Assembly (NCBI GenBank): GCA_030272585.1
Contig: BSYQ01000008.1
Coordinates: 5,828,001 to 5,892,000 of the forward strand
From: Bryopsis sp. KO-2023
Lineage: Eukaryota; Chlorophyta; Ulvophyceae; Bryopsidales; Bryopsidaceae
Direction of reading: 5' to 3'
DNA: 64,000 nucleotides
A model generated the notes under the pieces. The model saw only the letters and a program-made list of their open reading frames with translations. It did not search any database and was not told the origin of the DNA. Every line of letters begins with the position of its first letter. Within the stretch, counting starts at the first letter, position 1. Positions 32,439 through 45,746 of this stretch are shown here, one piece after another. Both the position numbers and the translations under genes were made by a program.

Positions 32439-33305
32439 CAATCCCAAGTGTCACAATCAAACACCCTTCGGGATAATTTTGTAATTGTACAATTGTAATG
32501 TCGTTTTCTTGTGCTTGCTGAAAAATAGTATGTGTGTGCTAATTTTTGTACATTTTGGTGGAGGGGGTCAACATTTTTCTTCCTGCTGGCTTAATACACC
32601 GTTGAAAATGGTTTAGATATGCAGGTAAAACTCACATGACGAGGTATGTTTCAAAATCTTTATAAAATGTTGCAACATCCCCACTTTTTTTTTTTTTTGA
32701 ACAAGAAAAAAACGCATCTGCAGCACAACATATCCAACCATAACAAATTTTAGAAAACACTAAATAGCCCTACACAAGTCACCAAATCCGGGAAAAAAAC
32801 TCCACCAGAATTTTCCCCTTCCAAAAAACCCTCCCACTCTCTGCTTAGAAAAACACACAGTCCAGAAAAATACACCCACAAAGAAACCACCTCTATAATG
32901 TACACATACATGAAAATTGTTCTGTTTTTTTTTTCTAGCCCTTTTTTTTCCACATTTTTTAATATGTTTCGCTTGTTTGACCACAAAATATGGGGGAAAA
33001 CCCTTTTCTCCCCCCCCTCAAAATATGTGCTAGAAGAACAGCCCCAAAAGGAACCTCGGGACCCTCCAAATCCCCATCATAACTGCTTTGGCAATCCAAG
33101 GATGAGTGAAAGCTTGAAAAACACCAGTGCCAACAGCACAAACTCGATAAACCCACTTGCCCCATTCCCAGTACCGTCTTACCCGCCCTTGCTTCAATGC
33201 CTATATCCCACCACCACACACACACACCAAAAGCACATATCAAATCTCAGCTTCTCAAAAACTTAGTTAACTCGAATCATATAAATGGCAAAATGCAATT
33301 GCAAT
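32439..33305. other. Convergent intergenic region
   Basis: About 870 bp between two gene 3' ends (plus-strand TGA at 32438, minus-strand TGA at 33306). AT-rich with homopolymers. No gene. Confidence 0.7.
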
Positions 33306-35948
33306 TCAAGTTTTTGCAATGAATGGAATAATGCGATTCATATTACTCGGTCGTGGTGGTCTGGAATTTGACAAATGTTGAGCCACACACTTCAGCTGGG
33401 ATAATACCTCCCTCCCCCCCCAAAAAATTAGAAAAATAGAAGTAAATAAACAAACAATACACACACATAAAAGTAACGGTGGTGAAAAGCATCTATCAAG
33501 TTTATACCTCACAGGTGTTGGCCACAGCATTTTGTAGGTCTTGATGACTAAATTGATCAGCCTCTGGGCACTCAATAATGTTCTGCACAATTGCAGCCAC
33601 CATGGCATTCACAGCATCGTCCTTGGTCACCACCTCATACGACTCCAGTTCTTGCTCCTCTTCAGTCAACACCTTCTGCAAAAAGACGTCAAATTTGGAT
33701 ATGTATTAATTGAGCTTGCCGAAGTCTCAGTTTACAGCACAGCATTCAAGAATCCCCCCGCAAACAAAAAAATCAAAAAATCAAAATTAATGCCTCTCAA
33801 CTAGACTTGATCAGGAATAGAATTGTGCTTAAAGACATCAGTACATTTTTACGTCTTCTTTGTATAATCATTTGGGTATTTCGTTTTCAAGCTATTTCTC
33901 CAAAACTTCTCAAAGTCAAAAACCCTGTGCAATCCAAATATAACTGGACAATACACACTATTCTCAGCCTAAATAATGGACAGTATTCTCAGGCAAATTC
34001 TAGTCAAGGGATGCTGACCTTGTTAGGCTGGGGCTGGTCTCCTTCAGAAAGCATTTTTAAAGCCCGAACTGACTCCAACTTCGCGTAAAATTCTGGACTC
34101 TCTACGCATTTTTGTAGCAGCTCGAACAACTGCATAAACAGGCACCCCCTAGCAAGTCATCTCTTGTTCGCTTATCCGACTCACACTAATCCACACTTTC
34201 CTTTTCCTTTTTTCAATTATTTTTTCAAAACCCATACAGTATCAGCAGGTTGGCCAGGTGACTCGATTAATGATCTTTGGACCATATTTAAAGATGACAA
34301 CAAACCAAAAGTGAAGTGTTTTTTTTGTTTTTTTTTCGTTCTTAGCATGATTTAAATCGAGGTCCTGATGAAAATTGATTTCCCCAAAAAATCAGAGAAA
34401 AGAAAGGAGATGCCCAAAAAGAAGCAAAAGTTTCTGCACGAAATCTTTTCTTATTTGGTTCTTGTCACCATATTAATCATTATAGCTTTCGGCAACTCAA
34501 AAACCCATGTGGGTCAATGGTGCGCTGATTTCTTTCTTTCAAGTAGAGACAACTGTGCACGAACCTCCCCATCGAGTGGCTTTCCATCGCCTTCTTCGCT
34601 CCCCTCTGAATCCTAGAACACCAATTCGTTCTAAAAATAGAATCCAAAACGAAAATAAAAAACCTTTGTGTTTATAGCACAAGATTCAACAGAACAGCAT
34701 TCTCTTTTTTCAGAAAAAGTGTAAAACTATTAAATCAGCCCAATGCACGACTTTGTTTTTTCCAAAAAAAAAGTGAAGAAGGGAGCGACAGCTGAACAAA
34801 AAATGCGTTTGAAAAAAAATAGGGATGATACGAAATGTGATACATGCTACATATTTCACGTCGCCACATTCTCTGCAAATTCATTTGTCAGACTAAGCAA
34901 TTTAGGGAAAATAAAGGTTTTTGGCCAAAGGCCAATTTCACTCTCTTTACCTCTCCTCTTAGTGTGTCTTGTTGATCTTTTGGGACATCGCCAGTTTTAA
35001 AAAAAGCTCCATCATTTTGAACAGCCTCTTCAATGAGCAATCTTGTTGTTTCTGTAATTCCAACAAGAAAAAAAAAACGTCTCATTAATACAACTTCCTC
35101 TCGAAAAATTTGGCATGAAAACATATGATGTTAGGTAAACACAAGCAAAAAAGAATAAAAAATTCTACAAGAAATATCATATCAAATAATGCACATTGTT
35201 TTTTTGAGACAGGTTGGAGCTGCCATATTCCAAATTGCTTCCCACAACTAGGGTTGTTGAATCGAACAAGGAAAAAAAAATTCTAATTCTGAGTTTTCGA
35301 CCTATCAGGAGTTTTTACCCCTGCTATGATATCGAGAATTGTTGGAAAGTGGAGTAAAATATTTAATAAAACATTCATTTATGAGCTGAAGAATAGGGGG
35401 GGGGGTTGAGAATGCCCTTTCCCAACCACATTCTTGGCTAAGGATTAAAAAAGGACTGGAAAATAATAGCAAAATGGTTCACTTTGGCAACAAGTTTCAG
35501 CCAAATAGTTAAACTTGAAAACCCCACTCTAGAAAAACTCGACACAGAACGCCAGAGCTTCGAGAACACCCCCTGTCAGGGATTCAACTGCAGCAGATTC
35601 TCGAAACCCTACGACTATCGCTCAAGAGTTTTCTCTTTCCAAGTTGTCGCGAAAAAGCGTACGCAACAACATATCGAAGCAGGTAGGATTTCCAGAAACG
35701 CAGAGCCTTCCACCGCCCAGAAATGCGTGAATGCGATAAGGGGACGTGCGAATTCGATTATACGCCGTTGCCAAGTATTTTCGCGACTCAACCCGAAGAA
35801 AGAACCGTTGTGTGAAACACGTCGAATTGACGTCGCTGAAGACTCTGCACCGCATAATTTGCAGTCGTTTCAACCCAGACATGCAGAGCTGTATCTCACC
35901 GAGCGGTTCTTCTTCGGCAGAGCGCGTTTCGCTGTTTTCGCAGGCCAT
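33306..35948 (-). CDS. 188-residue protein of unknown function
   Basis: Six exons close in phase: 35948-35900 (MACENSETRSAEEEPL), 35051-34951, 34612-34565, 34129-34019, 33675-33508, 33395-33306 (TGA). Each internal border has a CAG/TAG acceptor; donors include the unusual GTTCGT (exon 3) and GTCAGC (exon 4). The product is acidic. TRLLIEEAVQNDGAFF is followed by a Glu/Gly-rich linker, the helix LFELLQKCVESPEFYAKLE, an acidic LTEEEQELESYEVVTKDDAV segment with AMVAAIVQNIIECPEAD, and a basic tail. Two helical modules, each with a phrase of the type CVESPEF / IECPEAD, may be an internal repeat. No family recognised. Exon 1 is separated by an 850-bp intron and is the least certain part. The start faces the MATE gene. 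Confidence 0.7.
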
Positions 35949-36421
35949 ACTCTATCATCAACACGAGCAGTGGCGACACGAAAGGGGATATCACTTCGAT
36001 TAGCCCCCACTCAGGTTCCCTGCCAGTGCCAAAGAGCAGCACGATGTACGACAGAGAGCCTCGCCAGTCATGCTAATATGAGTCATTGTCTAAAATTATA
36101 CCATCATTCCCAAAAAATACATCATCTTGTTTTTTGCAAGAAGGGAGTTTTTTCTGCTGCTGTGGCATAAGTAAACCAGACATATTTTCCATTCAAGGAG
36201 TTTGCTTGTTCTGTTTCTTCTGAGAAGTTATTTTCACAAACAATAGATCCCCTTGATTAGGTCATTGTTTTGGTAAAGGAAAAGTGCATCACAATGAGTC
36301 ATGCTGATGCATGTGATGATTTGGAGTGGTCAGAGGTTCTTTTTCTGGACTCTGCCAGGTCGAGACAGTTTTCCCTTGCACGGGCCTACGGAAGCTCAGC
36401 GAACGCGCGCACGTCGTCACC
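35949..36421. promoter_or_regulatory. Divergent intergenic region
   Basis: About 470 bp between the minus-strand 188-residue gene and the plus-strand MATE start. The MATE frame is open back to 36326, so its true start may lie a little upstream. No core element recognised. Confidence 0.4.
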
Positions 36422-39400
36422 ATGGACGTTATGCGCAGCTCCGCTTGTGGAGGACACTGCTCGGCGGTTTTCGTGCCATGCTCCAGGCCCATTCGCCTGC
36501 CAGCCATGGCGCGAAAACGACCCAGAGGGGAAGGACTGCCAGCCGAGCGCTACGGTCGAGCGACTAAACGGACAGTGTGCTGCAAGGCCAGCGGGAATCG
36601 CGGGCAAGATAGAGACCTTTCTGCGAAGGCGGCCTCCATGGTGGTGGGGGACGCCGACGAAGGGTTCCAATTCGTAGAAAAGAAGAATGTGGGGTCGAAG
36701 TTCGACAAGGAAATCGCGAGCATCGCGGTGCCCACGCTGCTCACTGCATTGCTGTTTCCGGTGGCGTCGTCAGTGGACGCAGGTATTACCTTCCTGCAAA
36801 GTTGCTTTTGCTTTTCCGTTCCCATTTTCTAGTGCCCTTTTGGCGGTGTTGGAGATTTTCTCATTACGGCTCAGGCTCGCGTTTGATGAAGTAGAATTAT
36901 TAAGGTGAACAGATTTGGGCTGGTGACGCAAACACTACAATGGGTGGTCGAACACTAGGGCTTGGGGTGGCGCAATTGCGATTCAGTGAATTGTATTTAG
37001 AGTGAATGCGCGCGATTCAGCCCACCCCGTCAATTTGGAGCGGTCAGCACTGAGCAGCATTTGGCATCAAATCCACAGGATGTGTTTTTTTGTGCAGTGG
37101 GAGTGATCAGGAGCATAACCTGTTCATTTCCACTGGAAAGACAACTTCTCAGTTGTTTTATCCACCAGCCCCATCTAAAACCCAACATAGTACTGTTGGT
37201 GTCAGTGCTTGCTTGTATTCCTATGTACATGCATTCAGGAAATTTTGGTCATGCTTGGGGATTCATATATCTCTATCAAAGATAGCATTTATGAAAGACA
37301 GGATTCAATTAAAGAAAGAAAACATACACACATAAAACTGAACCTCAAAATCTTCACAGTTACTTCACGGGGGAGTGCATACGAATGCAAACTATCAATT
37401 GGAATTTGAATCGCAAATGGAGGCACTGTGTTGCTTTCACGAAGGGCCGCCAAATCCCAACATTGATTTTATTTTTGAATGGAACGTGCTGTGTTGCAGC
37501 AATTGTTGGGAAGCTGGGGTTGGCACAACTGAGTGGGGTGGGTTTGGCTGGTTTGGCTGTGACCATCATTCAGTTCGTTTTTCAGTTTTTGGGTCAGTTG
37601 GCCACCCCTGTCGTAGCCCAAGCGCATGCCAGAGGTGATTCCAAAGAGGTATGTACATCGATTTCTTTTTTTTAACTGAGTGCAGTGTTAGTATTTGTGA
37701 AGCTTTATTGATCTGGTGCAAACTTTGACCTTGAAAAGCAAGTTTCCATTGCTGCGGGAGGAGCAATTAATCGATTTCGCTTCCAGGTCGAGAAGATGTA
37801 TTTTTGTTATTTTGTATTTCAACTTTGTATCTGACTTGACTTTGCTTTTTCCACAGGTTGCCCGAACAGTGGTGCAAAATCTCTCAATGGCTGTTGCAGC
37901 CGGTGCTGTCCTTGGACTGGGGATGTGTTACGGTGCTGAGGGAATCGTCGCCAATGGTACAAATATCAAGATTTTTATGTCATTTTTGGATTTGTGCAGA
38001 TTTTTTTGTTATTTTTGGAAATGTCCAGATTGTTCTGTAATTATTGGGGGGGGTTCTAAATGTATCGTGTATGGCACATCTGATGGCCATTCATCCTGAC
38101 CCCGCCTTCTGAATTAATGAATGATTGTTGCAGTGATGAAGCCAGCAGCTGCAGTTCATCCATTCGCTGTAGAGTACCTGAGGGTGGTAGCATTGGCAGC
38201 TCCAGCCAGTTTAGTCATGTTGTGTCTGAACGGGATATATCGAGGCTTACAAGACACCAAATCAACATTGGGGGCATCTATTGCGTCCGCAAGTGTAAAT
38301 CTTGGGCTGGATTGCCTATTTGTTTTTGGTAAGTTCTTTCTTTACCTTTTTTGGGATAGGCTACTGTGTCCACAGGCAGGAGAGAAACAAAAACTGAAGA
38401 AAGTTGGGTGTTATTGATCAACAAATGACTGCTGTATGGCTGCTTGTGGTTTCAGGTTTTGGTTGGGGTGTGACCGGAGCTGGATTAGCGACGGTTTTTT
38501 CACTGTACGCTGCAGCCGTGTTCCTGTTTGTCAAGCTTTTGATGAAAGGGTACGTGAAACTGGCTGATTTTGCAACCCCTCCTTCAACGGATGGCTTCCT
38601 CCCCTTTTTTGTTAAGGGCCTAGCCTTGGCGGTCAGATCCCTGATCGGATACGGTGAGAAATGTTTATCCTATGAGGGGGTGGCAAGAATTTTGAATGTA
38701 GATATATTTTTTATTTTATACTTTTTTTTTTTCGAATTTTGGATGGTAGTTTCTGACCTGTATTGTGGCTCTCAATATACCTTTAATTACCACCATCCTT
38801 ATGCTTGCAATGATTCTTTCCAGCAGGGAGGGTTGAAAATGCTTTCCTTGTTTTTCTTATAGGGCTGATCCTCATGGGGACCATTCTGATGGGCAGAAGT
38901 GGTGTGGTTGAAAGTGCAGCTTTTGAAATTGCAAGGCAAATGGTGGTCCTGTCGATCACTTCGTACACATCATTGGAGAATAGCACACAAGCATTGTGTG
39001 CAAAGTATCTTGGCAAGAACGATATAGAGAGTGCCAGGGGTGTTTTGTTCAGAGTGCTGAGGGTAGGTGCATAAGCTTCGGTCATAGGTGGATGGATGCA
39101 TGCATGAATGCAAGTATTGATGCATCAAATGCAGCAAAACGCATGCATACATATACAAATCGACTGATTGATGTTACATTCTGATATTCCACAAAGTAAC
39201 TACTGCAAAACCCAAGTCAATCACAAAGTGATAACACAGAAGTTACAGGTTGAGCAGAGACCCAAAGAACCTGTGGAATTGAAAAAAGTGTGCTGTTCCA
39301 TTTCCTTAACTGTGTTTTTGGTGCTTGACTATACAGGTGGGAATCACAGCGAGTGCCATCGTGGCGATGCTATTCCTAGTTTTCAGCAAACACTTGGCGG

Positions 39401-39865
39401 GGCTGTACACAACCAATTCTTTGGTCATGGATCAGCTCATGCAAATTGCCCCCATGCTCTTCTTCTTCTTGGTGAGTCCTGATGGGAAATACTTTGCTGA
39501 TGCCTAATTTTCATGCCAGAAACACGAGTCACCCTACCAATCTGGAGGATTATGCCTATCTGATGTGTGTGTGTGTCTGTCATGCGTGCTCCGTATGTCA
39601 GCCTCTGGATGCTTGTGCCGGTATAATGGATGGAGCTTTGTTTGCATCGCACCAGTCAAACTATGTTTCTGCAGCATTGATAGCCACATCCTCGATAGGA
39701 ATCTGTGCCATGCTGTACTGCTGGCAAGCTAATGCACTGAGTTTGCTCATGACTTGGGCAATCATTAAGGTCTCCTTCATGGGCCGAGGCTTTTTCGGGT
39801 TTTACAAAGTGTTCGTGTCGAAAAACAGTCCTTACAAAATTGCACCACAGGCATCTTCATCATGA
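36422..39865 (+). CDS. MATE-family (MatE/DinF-type) multidrug or metabolite efflux transporter, plastid-like
   Basis: Eight exons, all in phase: 36422-36782, 37500-37648, 37857-37956, 38134-38328, 38456-38653, 38863-39062, 39337-39471, 39602-39865 (TGA); 533 residues. MATE proteins are twelve-helix antiporters that export organic cations or acids using proton or sodium gradients. The family is clear from EIASIAVPTLLTALLFPVAS with SVDAAIVGKLGLAQLSGVGL (helices 1-2), LRVVALAAPASLVMLCLNGI followed by YRGLQDTKSTL, WGVTGAGLATVFS, and YTSLENSTQALCAKYLGKND. The order and the GLQDTK motif match the DinF/plant EDS5-FRD3 branch. The start chosen is an ATG in a good context (ACCATGG). It gives a basic N-terminus of about 90 residues before helix 1, consistent with an organelle-targeting leader. 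Intact. Confidence 0.94.
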
Positions 39866-41635
39866 TAATATTACTAGCATGGTAGATTTCGCTAAAAATA
39901 GAAAAAAAAATCATTGGGTATTACTCATGGCACCATCGTATTCCTATGAATGTACATATATATATGCGCAGATAGGAAGCAACTAGCGTCTGTGGCGAAC
40001 AGACAAGAAAGGTAAACAAAAGAAAAATTTGCAAGAATAGGAAGAGAAAGAAAGCACTGGGCATCTCAAAGAAAGGTAAAAAACAAGCTAGTTTTTTTGG
40101 TGACCCCAGTGTGTTTTCTCTTTTGATTTTGCTGCATCTCCAAGCTCGTTTTTGATGAGTTGGTTGATTTTTATGTCGAAAAAAAGAACATGGGAAAAGA
40201 AAGAAAAGAACAGAAAAACGGAATAAGAGAGAGGGTGGGGGTATCTTATTCCTGCATTATTATTGACATTCTCAAGGGACGCATTGTCGACTTTTTTGTT
40301 GCTTTTTGTGCTGATATCATTGTTGGGTAATTGGGCTATTTCGCTCATCTTTTTTTTTTTGGAAGTTCTTTTTTTTTTTGGTTATGGGATTTTTTGGGGA
40401 CAAGCGAAGAAAGAGGCCAAAAACGAATGCAGTTTCTCGCTTTTTCTTTTCAATTTTTGATCTTGATTGAGAGGGAATTATTTGCCGGACGATTGGTGTC
40501 TGACGCACGCATCGAGTCAGACTGAGTGCAAACACATGGCGTCGTGCGTGGGTCGAAGAGGTTCATTGAGAACTTCCTTTTGGGGAAATAGCATAAAGAA
40601 GGCCTCTGGTGGAACCTAGGCTTTTGGTGTGTTTTGTTTTCCTGGTGATTAGAAAATGGGGATGGGAGGATTCCAGCCAATGGGGTGGTGGAAGCCTGAA
40701 AAGGATCAGGAAAACACTAAATATTCGAGTTTGATATTTGTGTGCATGGTTGGTAGGAAACAAGTAGCAGCCTGGTCTTGTGTTTTTATCATTGTAATGA
40801 CCTGTTGGCAGTGTTGTGCATTATTGTGTTGAATCCTCGCTAAACAGTGAGGTTTAGTGGCTGCTCATTGATGCAGAACACTCTGTTTTCACAGGTTATA
40901 CGTTTGAATTCAAAAAATTTAGACAATTCAACCATACAAAAACCTGTTGAATTGTTTTTCCCCTCTTTGACATCCTCTATCATCCTATGTTCAGCAAGAA
41001 TGGCAATTTGCAAGCCTGCCTTTTGTTTTTCTCAGATGTTTAAATATCTGAACCCAAAACTCACACAGAGCAACACAGATGTCCCTCACACTTTCCTTCC
41101 AAGATGACATAGAAAAGTGCACGGGTATACCTGCTGCCACAAAAGGCAATTCTCAATTGTAGAATCTACCCCTGCTTTTGGTTGGGGTTGGCTGAAAGGA
41201 AAAAAGTTGAGCCACTGGAAAGAACTTGCTTACGAAGATGACGGTTGCAGTCGTGGAGTGAGAAAAAAACCCTACTCAGGTGTTGCAAGGTTTTCAGGCG
41301 CGGGTCGTCGTGCCTTGACGTTTCGACGCCACACTGCGAAGGTAAGCAGTGCCAAATAGAAGGTCTTGTATGTATGTCAGGCGAAGGTGTTGCGTGAAAG
41401 AATGACTTGTGTAGTTGATGCAATGAAATGTTTCCTTGCGGGAGAGAGTCAGCGTTTTTTCTACAGCCTGGCTTTACCCAGCAGCAAATTCGCGCTCTAT
41501 TTGTTTTTTTTTGAAGATGTGTTTTGTTGTCGTGCACACCCCTTGCCAGAAACCTGACATGATGTTCTTTTTATTCACTATTGAGAGTTATGAAATTGCT
41601 TTAGGGCACTCCAAAAAACAAGGAGCTGAGTCAAA
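39866..41635. other. Intergenic region, no firm gene
   Basis: T-rich sequence after the MATE stop. An open segment at about 41180-41341 (GVRKKPYSGVARFSGAGRR) ends at an AAG|GTAAGC donor and could be an upstream exon of CFAP100, but it does not carry a convincing start. Confidence 0.45.
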
Positions 41636-44600
41636 ATGATTAGCATCATGGAAGGAGAGGCGGCCCCACCCCTGGAGACTAGAACGAGGTGATTAACTTG
41701 TGATTTATACAAGTTTGTCCTGAAGGTCTCTTTGCCACATTGAAGGAAACTGAACCACCGCCAGAAACGTGTTGCTCACTCCTAAGGGGAAAGCGATTGT
41801 GAAGTGATTTCTTCGGAACATGAAACGAAATGGAGCTACAGTGTTTTTTCTGACCTGAATTACTGTTGTGTCAATACGCTACAGAACGTAACTGGGCTGC
41901 TAAAATTCACTAAGCTTGTGAAATCATGTGATATACTTTGACCAATTTCTGGAATATACACTTCATTAAAAACTCCTCAATTTACAATATGTGAGCAGGA
42001 GAATTTTAATTGTAGTGTCATTTATGGATTGAGTTACCAGCAAGAAATTGATTTGATAGCTGAGATCATGATTTTCCTTCCACTTCTCATCATATATTCA
42101 TATTCTCAATTGATTATTCGTTTTTTGGTGGCAGTTCGAATCCCTTTGTCATCACTGGGGATCAGGAACTTTTTCGAAGAACGGAGGCAGAGAGGCTGAG
42201 AAAGGCCGAAGAGCGGGATGAAGTGAAGTGCACCAGCGTGGTGGAAAAAACGACATTTTCGTCTCGAATGCATGCCACTTTCAGTGGAGACATGGCTTCT
42301 ACGTTCAGGCAGAGGGGAGAGACAGATGATCCCGCTTCCAGGTAGCATTTGGGTACAGGTAAACCATGGGCGGAGGGTGGACGCATATGATTCGAGGAGG
42401 GGGTGCTTTTGGAAAGGAACAAGGATGTGTGTACTTCAATCTGGGTGGATTAGTCAATGAAACAGGGATATGAAAAATGCCACAACATGTTATGGCATTT
42501 CCAAAGAGAGCAAACGAATGATTTGACTCTTTATGGTATATTCTGTTAACTGGTTTTGCTTGGGTTGGGGGTTGGGGAGTGGTGTTTCACTGATGGGTTA
42601 TTTTGATGGCAAAGATAAAATCTATGGGAAATGAGCATCGTGGCTTTGTGTGCCAAACACCCAAATAGTTCAATTCTAAAATCTGTATATATAGTCTAAT
42701 ATGTGTATCGTTTTTTAAGATAATTAGACAATTAGACCTACAGTGTCTTTACTACAGGGAGGTTACTTTGGCTGCATCTGCTGTGCCTTCCAATGACCAC
42801 CGCCGGCGTGAAAAGGAAAACATGGCCGATTTCATTGCCAAGAAGCGGGAGATTTTTCTGGTGCAAATGAGTCTGGACACCAAACGAGCAGAAATCTGCA
42901 AACTGGAAGAGCGTGCCCTTCAAAGAGAAGAAGCTCTGAAACGAAGCGAACAGATGCTGGAGGAAGACGCCCTCAAGTTCGATGCTTTCCTCAAAGAAAA
43001 CGATGAAAAGGTGCAGGAGGCGATCAAAAAGGCAGAAGTGGAAGCCAAAGCAAAACAAGACAAGGTGAGGGAATGAATAATCCACAACATTGGCAGTTCT
43101 GGAATATGAGTAAGCCAATCGCTTGGAAAAAAGAACTCCTCTGATTTCGTCCAGCTTGGCCCCTAGGTGATGGAAATCAAGCGTTTGAATGCATCAATTG
43201 CTGCGTTGCGAAGCGAGTTGAACAAATATGAAGAGCAGCTGGAGGATTTCAAAAAGTACAAGGATTTTCTGGACAGCATCACTCCGAATGAGTGGTTTGT
43301 GAGGCAGCAACGACGAAGGGAGCAGCGGAGGTGATGCTCCATGCACTCTCAACACATATAATATCTACAACTGTCACTGGGAAGACTGAATTTTAGAGTT
43401 ATGAGTGCAACTGGTGTGCTGGCCCTGCTCAACTGTAATCGTCACTCAAAGAAAATATATATATCGTTTCTTTGGCTACGCTCACATATGTTGTACACCA
43501 TATCTATTTTTGCACACATATGTATGTATTTGCTTCGACCAAATACATAAGCCAATCTTTATCACAAACAGATATACATGCAACTGCTAAACCCATTTTT
43601 TCGTCGTTCTTGCCACTAAATGTTGCTGATTTGGAGCGCCACAGTGTTTTCAGTATTTCGTTTTTGCTGAAATTTTTTGGGGGGTTTCTTCTTAAAATAC
43701 AGGGAGGATCGGTTTGACCATTGGCGAGCCCAGTGCGAAAGAATCAAGCTTCAAAAGTCAGACGCAGCTGCAGCCAAGGTTCAGGCAGAGAACGACTACG
43801 CGAATGCAAGAACTCAGCAAGAAGCGGAACAGGCTGAAAAAGCCATCAAGGATGCAGTCATGCATCTGAAGGTACAAAGTATCCTCATTGTCATTATCTT
43901 AGTTTTTCAAAATTAGCTGATTCCACTGAACGAACCAGTGAAATGACGCCAACTAACCTAGCTCCCAATGACTCTGATGTTAGTCTATAGTTCTGCCCCA
44001 AATCAGGAATCAGGAATAAGTTTACACTTGAGAAGGCCGCTGTGGCTGTACACCTGGGCCCTGTTTCAAGTCTCAATCAATGAGTTGTTCATGCGAACCA
44101 TAATCTGTTTCTTGCATTGAAATTTATGTGAAGTTTTGGTAATATTGGCCAGGTTGTGAGAACACTGAAGGAGCCCCCCCCTCCAGCAGACGATGACGAA
44201 GAGGAGGAAGAGGAAATGTATTTCAAAGATCCTGGCCAAATTCTGGAGCTCTATGCCCATCTGGAAGAGCAAAACCTTTTTCTCATTCAAAACGTGCAAG
44301 AAACGGAGGAAGCACTGGAGGAACTGAAAACGAAATACAGGGACACGAAAGGCAGGCTGGATGGAGAAATCGAAACTCTCAAAGCCCAAATTCACACGCT
44401 CGAGCTGGCCATCGCCGTCGAGCAGCAAAAGCAACGCATCCTCAAAGAAAGAACAATCCAAAACGTTGGCAGTCTGAATTTGAGCAAAGGAAATGGTCCT
44501 GCCGTAACGCTCGACGAGCTCAACCACAAGGCAAGCGCCCTTAAAATCAGACATACGCTCCTCCCACCCACCAAAACCAGTTTTCTTTTCTCCATGCGTG

Positions 44601-45077
44601 AGGAAACGCGCGCACACCATGATTTTGTTCAAGCGAAATCCGATTCTTGAGGTGTGATTCCAGCGTGGAATAAAGTTGCTTGCTTTCCAGGTTGCAGAAA
44701 TGTATGAGCGGTGTGGGTTCGATGTGGACGCGAGCATCGGCACTCTGACCATGCTAACGAATATGGAAACCAAACTGGAGGAGTACTTGTCCATAATCGA
44801 CACGATGTCGATTGAATACGTCGAAACCGCAGAAAAAGCCAGAGAAAAGGATCGCCGCCAGCAAGCGCGGGAGGAGAAAATCGAGCTTCAGCAACGGGAA
44901 CATGAGGCGCGCGTCAAGCGTGCGTTGGAGAGGGCGGCGGCGCCCGTTTTCAAGAAAATAGGCAAACCCGTGATGTTTAGGAGCAGACCTGTGAAAAAGA
45001 AAGTCGTGGTGAAAGAGGAGAATAGAAACGATGATGACGCTGAGCTCGATGCATTCCTAGCCACGGAGATGTTGTGA
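41636..45077 (+). CDS. CFAP100: CFAP100/CCDC37-like cilia- and flagella-associated coiled-coil protein
   Basis: Seven exons, all in phase: 41636-41688, 42135-42341, 42758-43064, 43167-43330, 43703-43871, 44153-44530, 44691-45077 (TGA); 554 residues (human about 610). CFAP100 (Chlamydomonas MIA1) is part of the modifier-of-inner-arms complex that connects to inner-arm dynein f and tunes ciliary motility. Family features: SSNPFVITGDQELFRR with EKTTFSSRM near the N-terminus, and the core QMSLDTKRAEICKLEERALQ with DALKFDAFLKENDEK. These are followed by EQLEDFKKYKDFLDSITPNE, HLEEQNLFLIQNVQETEE and, in the last exon, VAEMYERCGFD. Mostly coiled coil, with an acidic DDDEEEEEE tract in exon 6. The exon 6 donor is GC (AAG|GCAAGC), and the homologous sequence reads straight across it. 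Intact. Confidence 0.94.
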
Positions 45078-45746
45078 CGGCCTTTTTTTGGATTGATTTT
45101 GATGATTTCGTTGCTGGTGTTAAGAGGCTGTTCGGAACAGGAAAGGCGCTCGTGGGTACAGTTCGAAACTTGTTGATGCCGATTTTGAGAATATGCGAGG
45201 GTCGCTTTGCCGTGGCTGTAGCGCGCGCGTTTCGGCGGCGGGGCGGCCAGTAGTCATGTAACCCTGTCCCAAGGCATTTCCTTGAAGTGTGATACCTAAT
45301 TGCGGTGGGAGAGGGATGCGGGGTATGTCCGTCTTTCTCAACTTTCTCTGTACAATTCGCAGCCAGCACAACCAATGATGGGGCGCCAGCCGAGGCGCAA
45401 TCTTGCCGATAGGATTCGGGGCGAGTCTTTTGCTTGATGTGTCCCTCAAAAGTGCAGCCTTCGGACGCAAAAAATCCTAAAAGTGCGCTGCCGTACGCGC
45501 AAGGCTGGGCAGGCTGGAAAGCGTCGCAGTCCGGGCGGTTGGGCTATTCAAATTTGAATAAGTGTATCCGCACCAGCTCTCCTTGGATGCACCTATCGTT
45601 GGCTGTGTGGGTTGAAATACTGCTTTGGTTTCTTGCGGCAGGAAGTTGTGTAGAAAGACGTAATGTACTGAGGTGCCTCTGGCCCTAGTAGAGTTTTGTT
45701 ACGAGCGAGTAGGCTTCTGTTTGGAAGCTGTCCGCATTTTTGAGAT
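45078..45746. other. Intergenic region between CFAP100 and the qRRM gene
   Basis: About 670 bp, head-to-tail. More GC-rich than most intergenic DNA here. Presumably the CFAP100 3' UTR and the promoter of the next gene. No element identified. Confidence 0.5.

Noticed and set aside
35484..36170. 228-codon plus-strand frame
   Set aside because: It covers the first exon and first intron of the minus-strand 188-residue gene plus the divergent region. Its composition shows no domain and it has no splice context.
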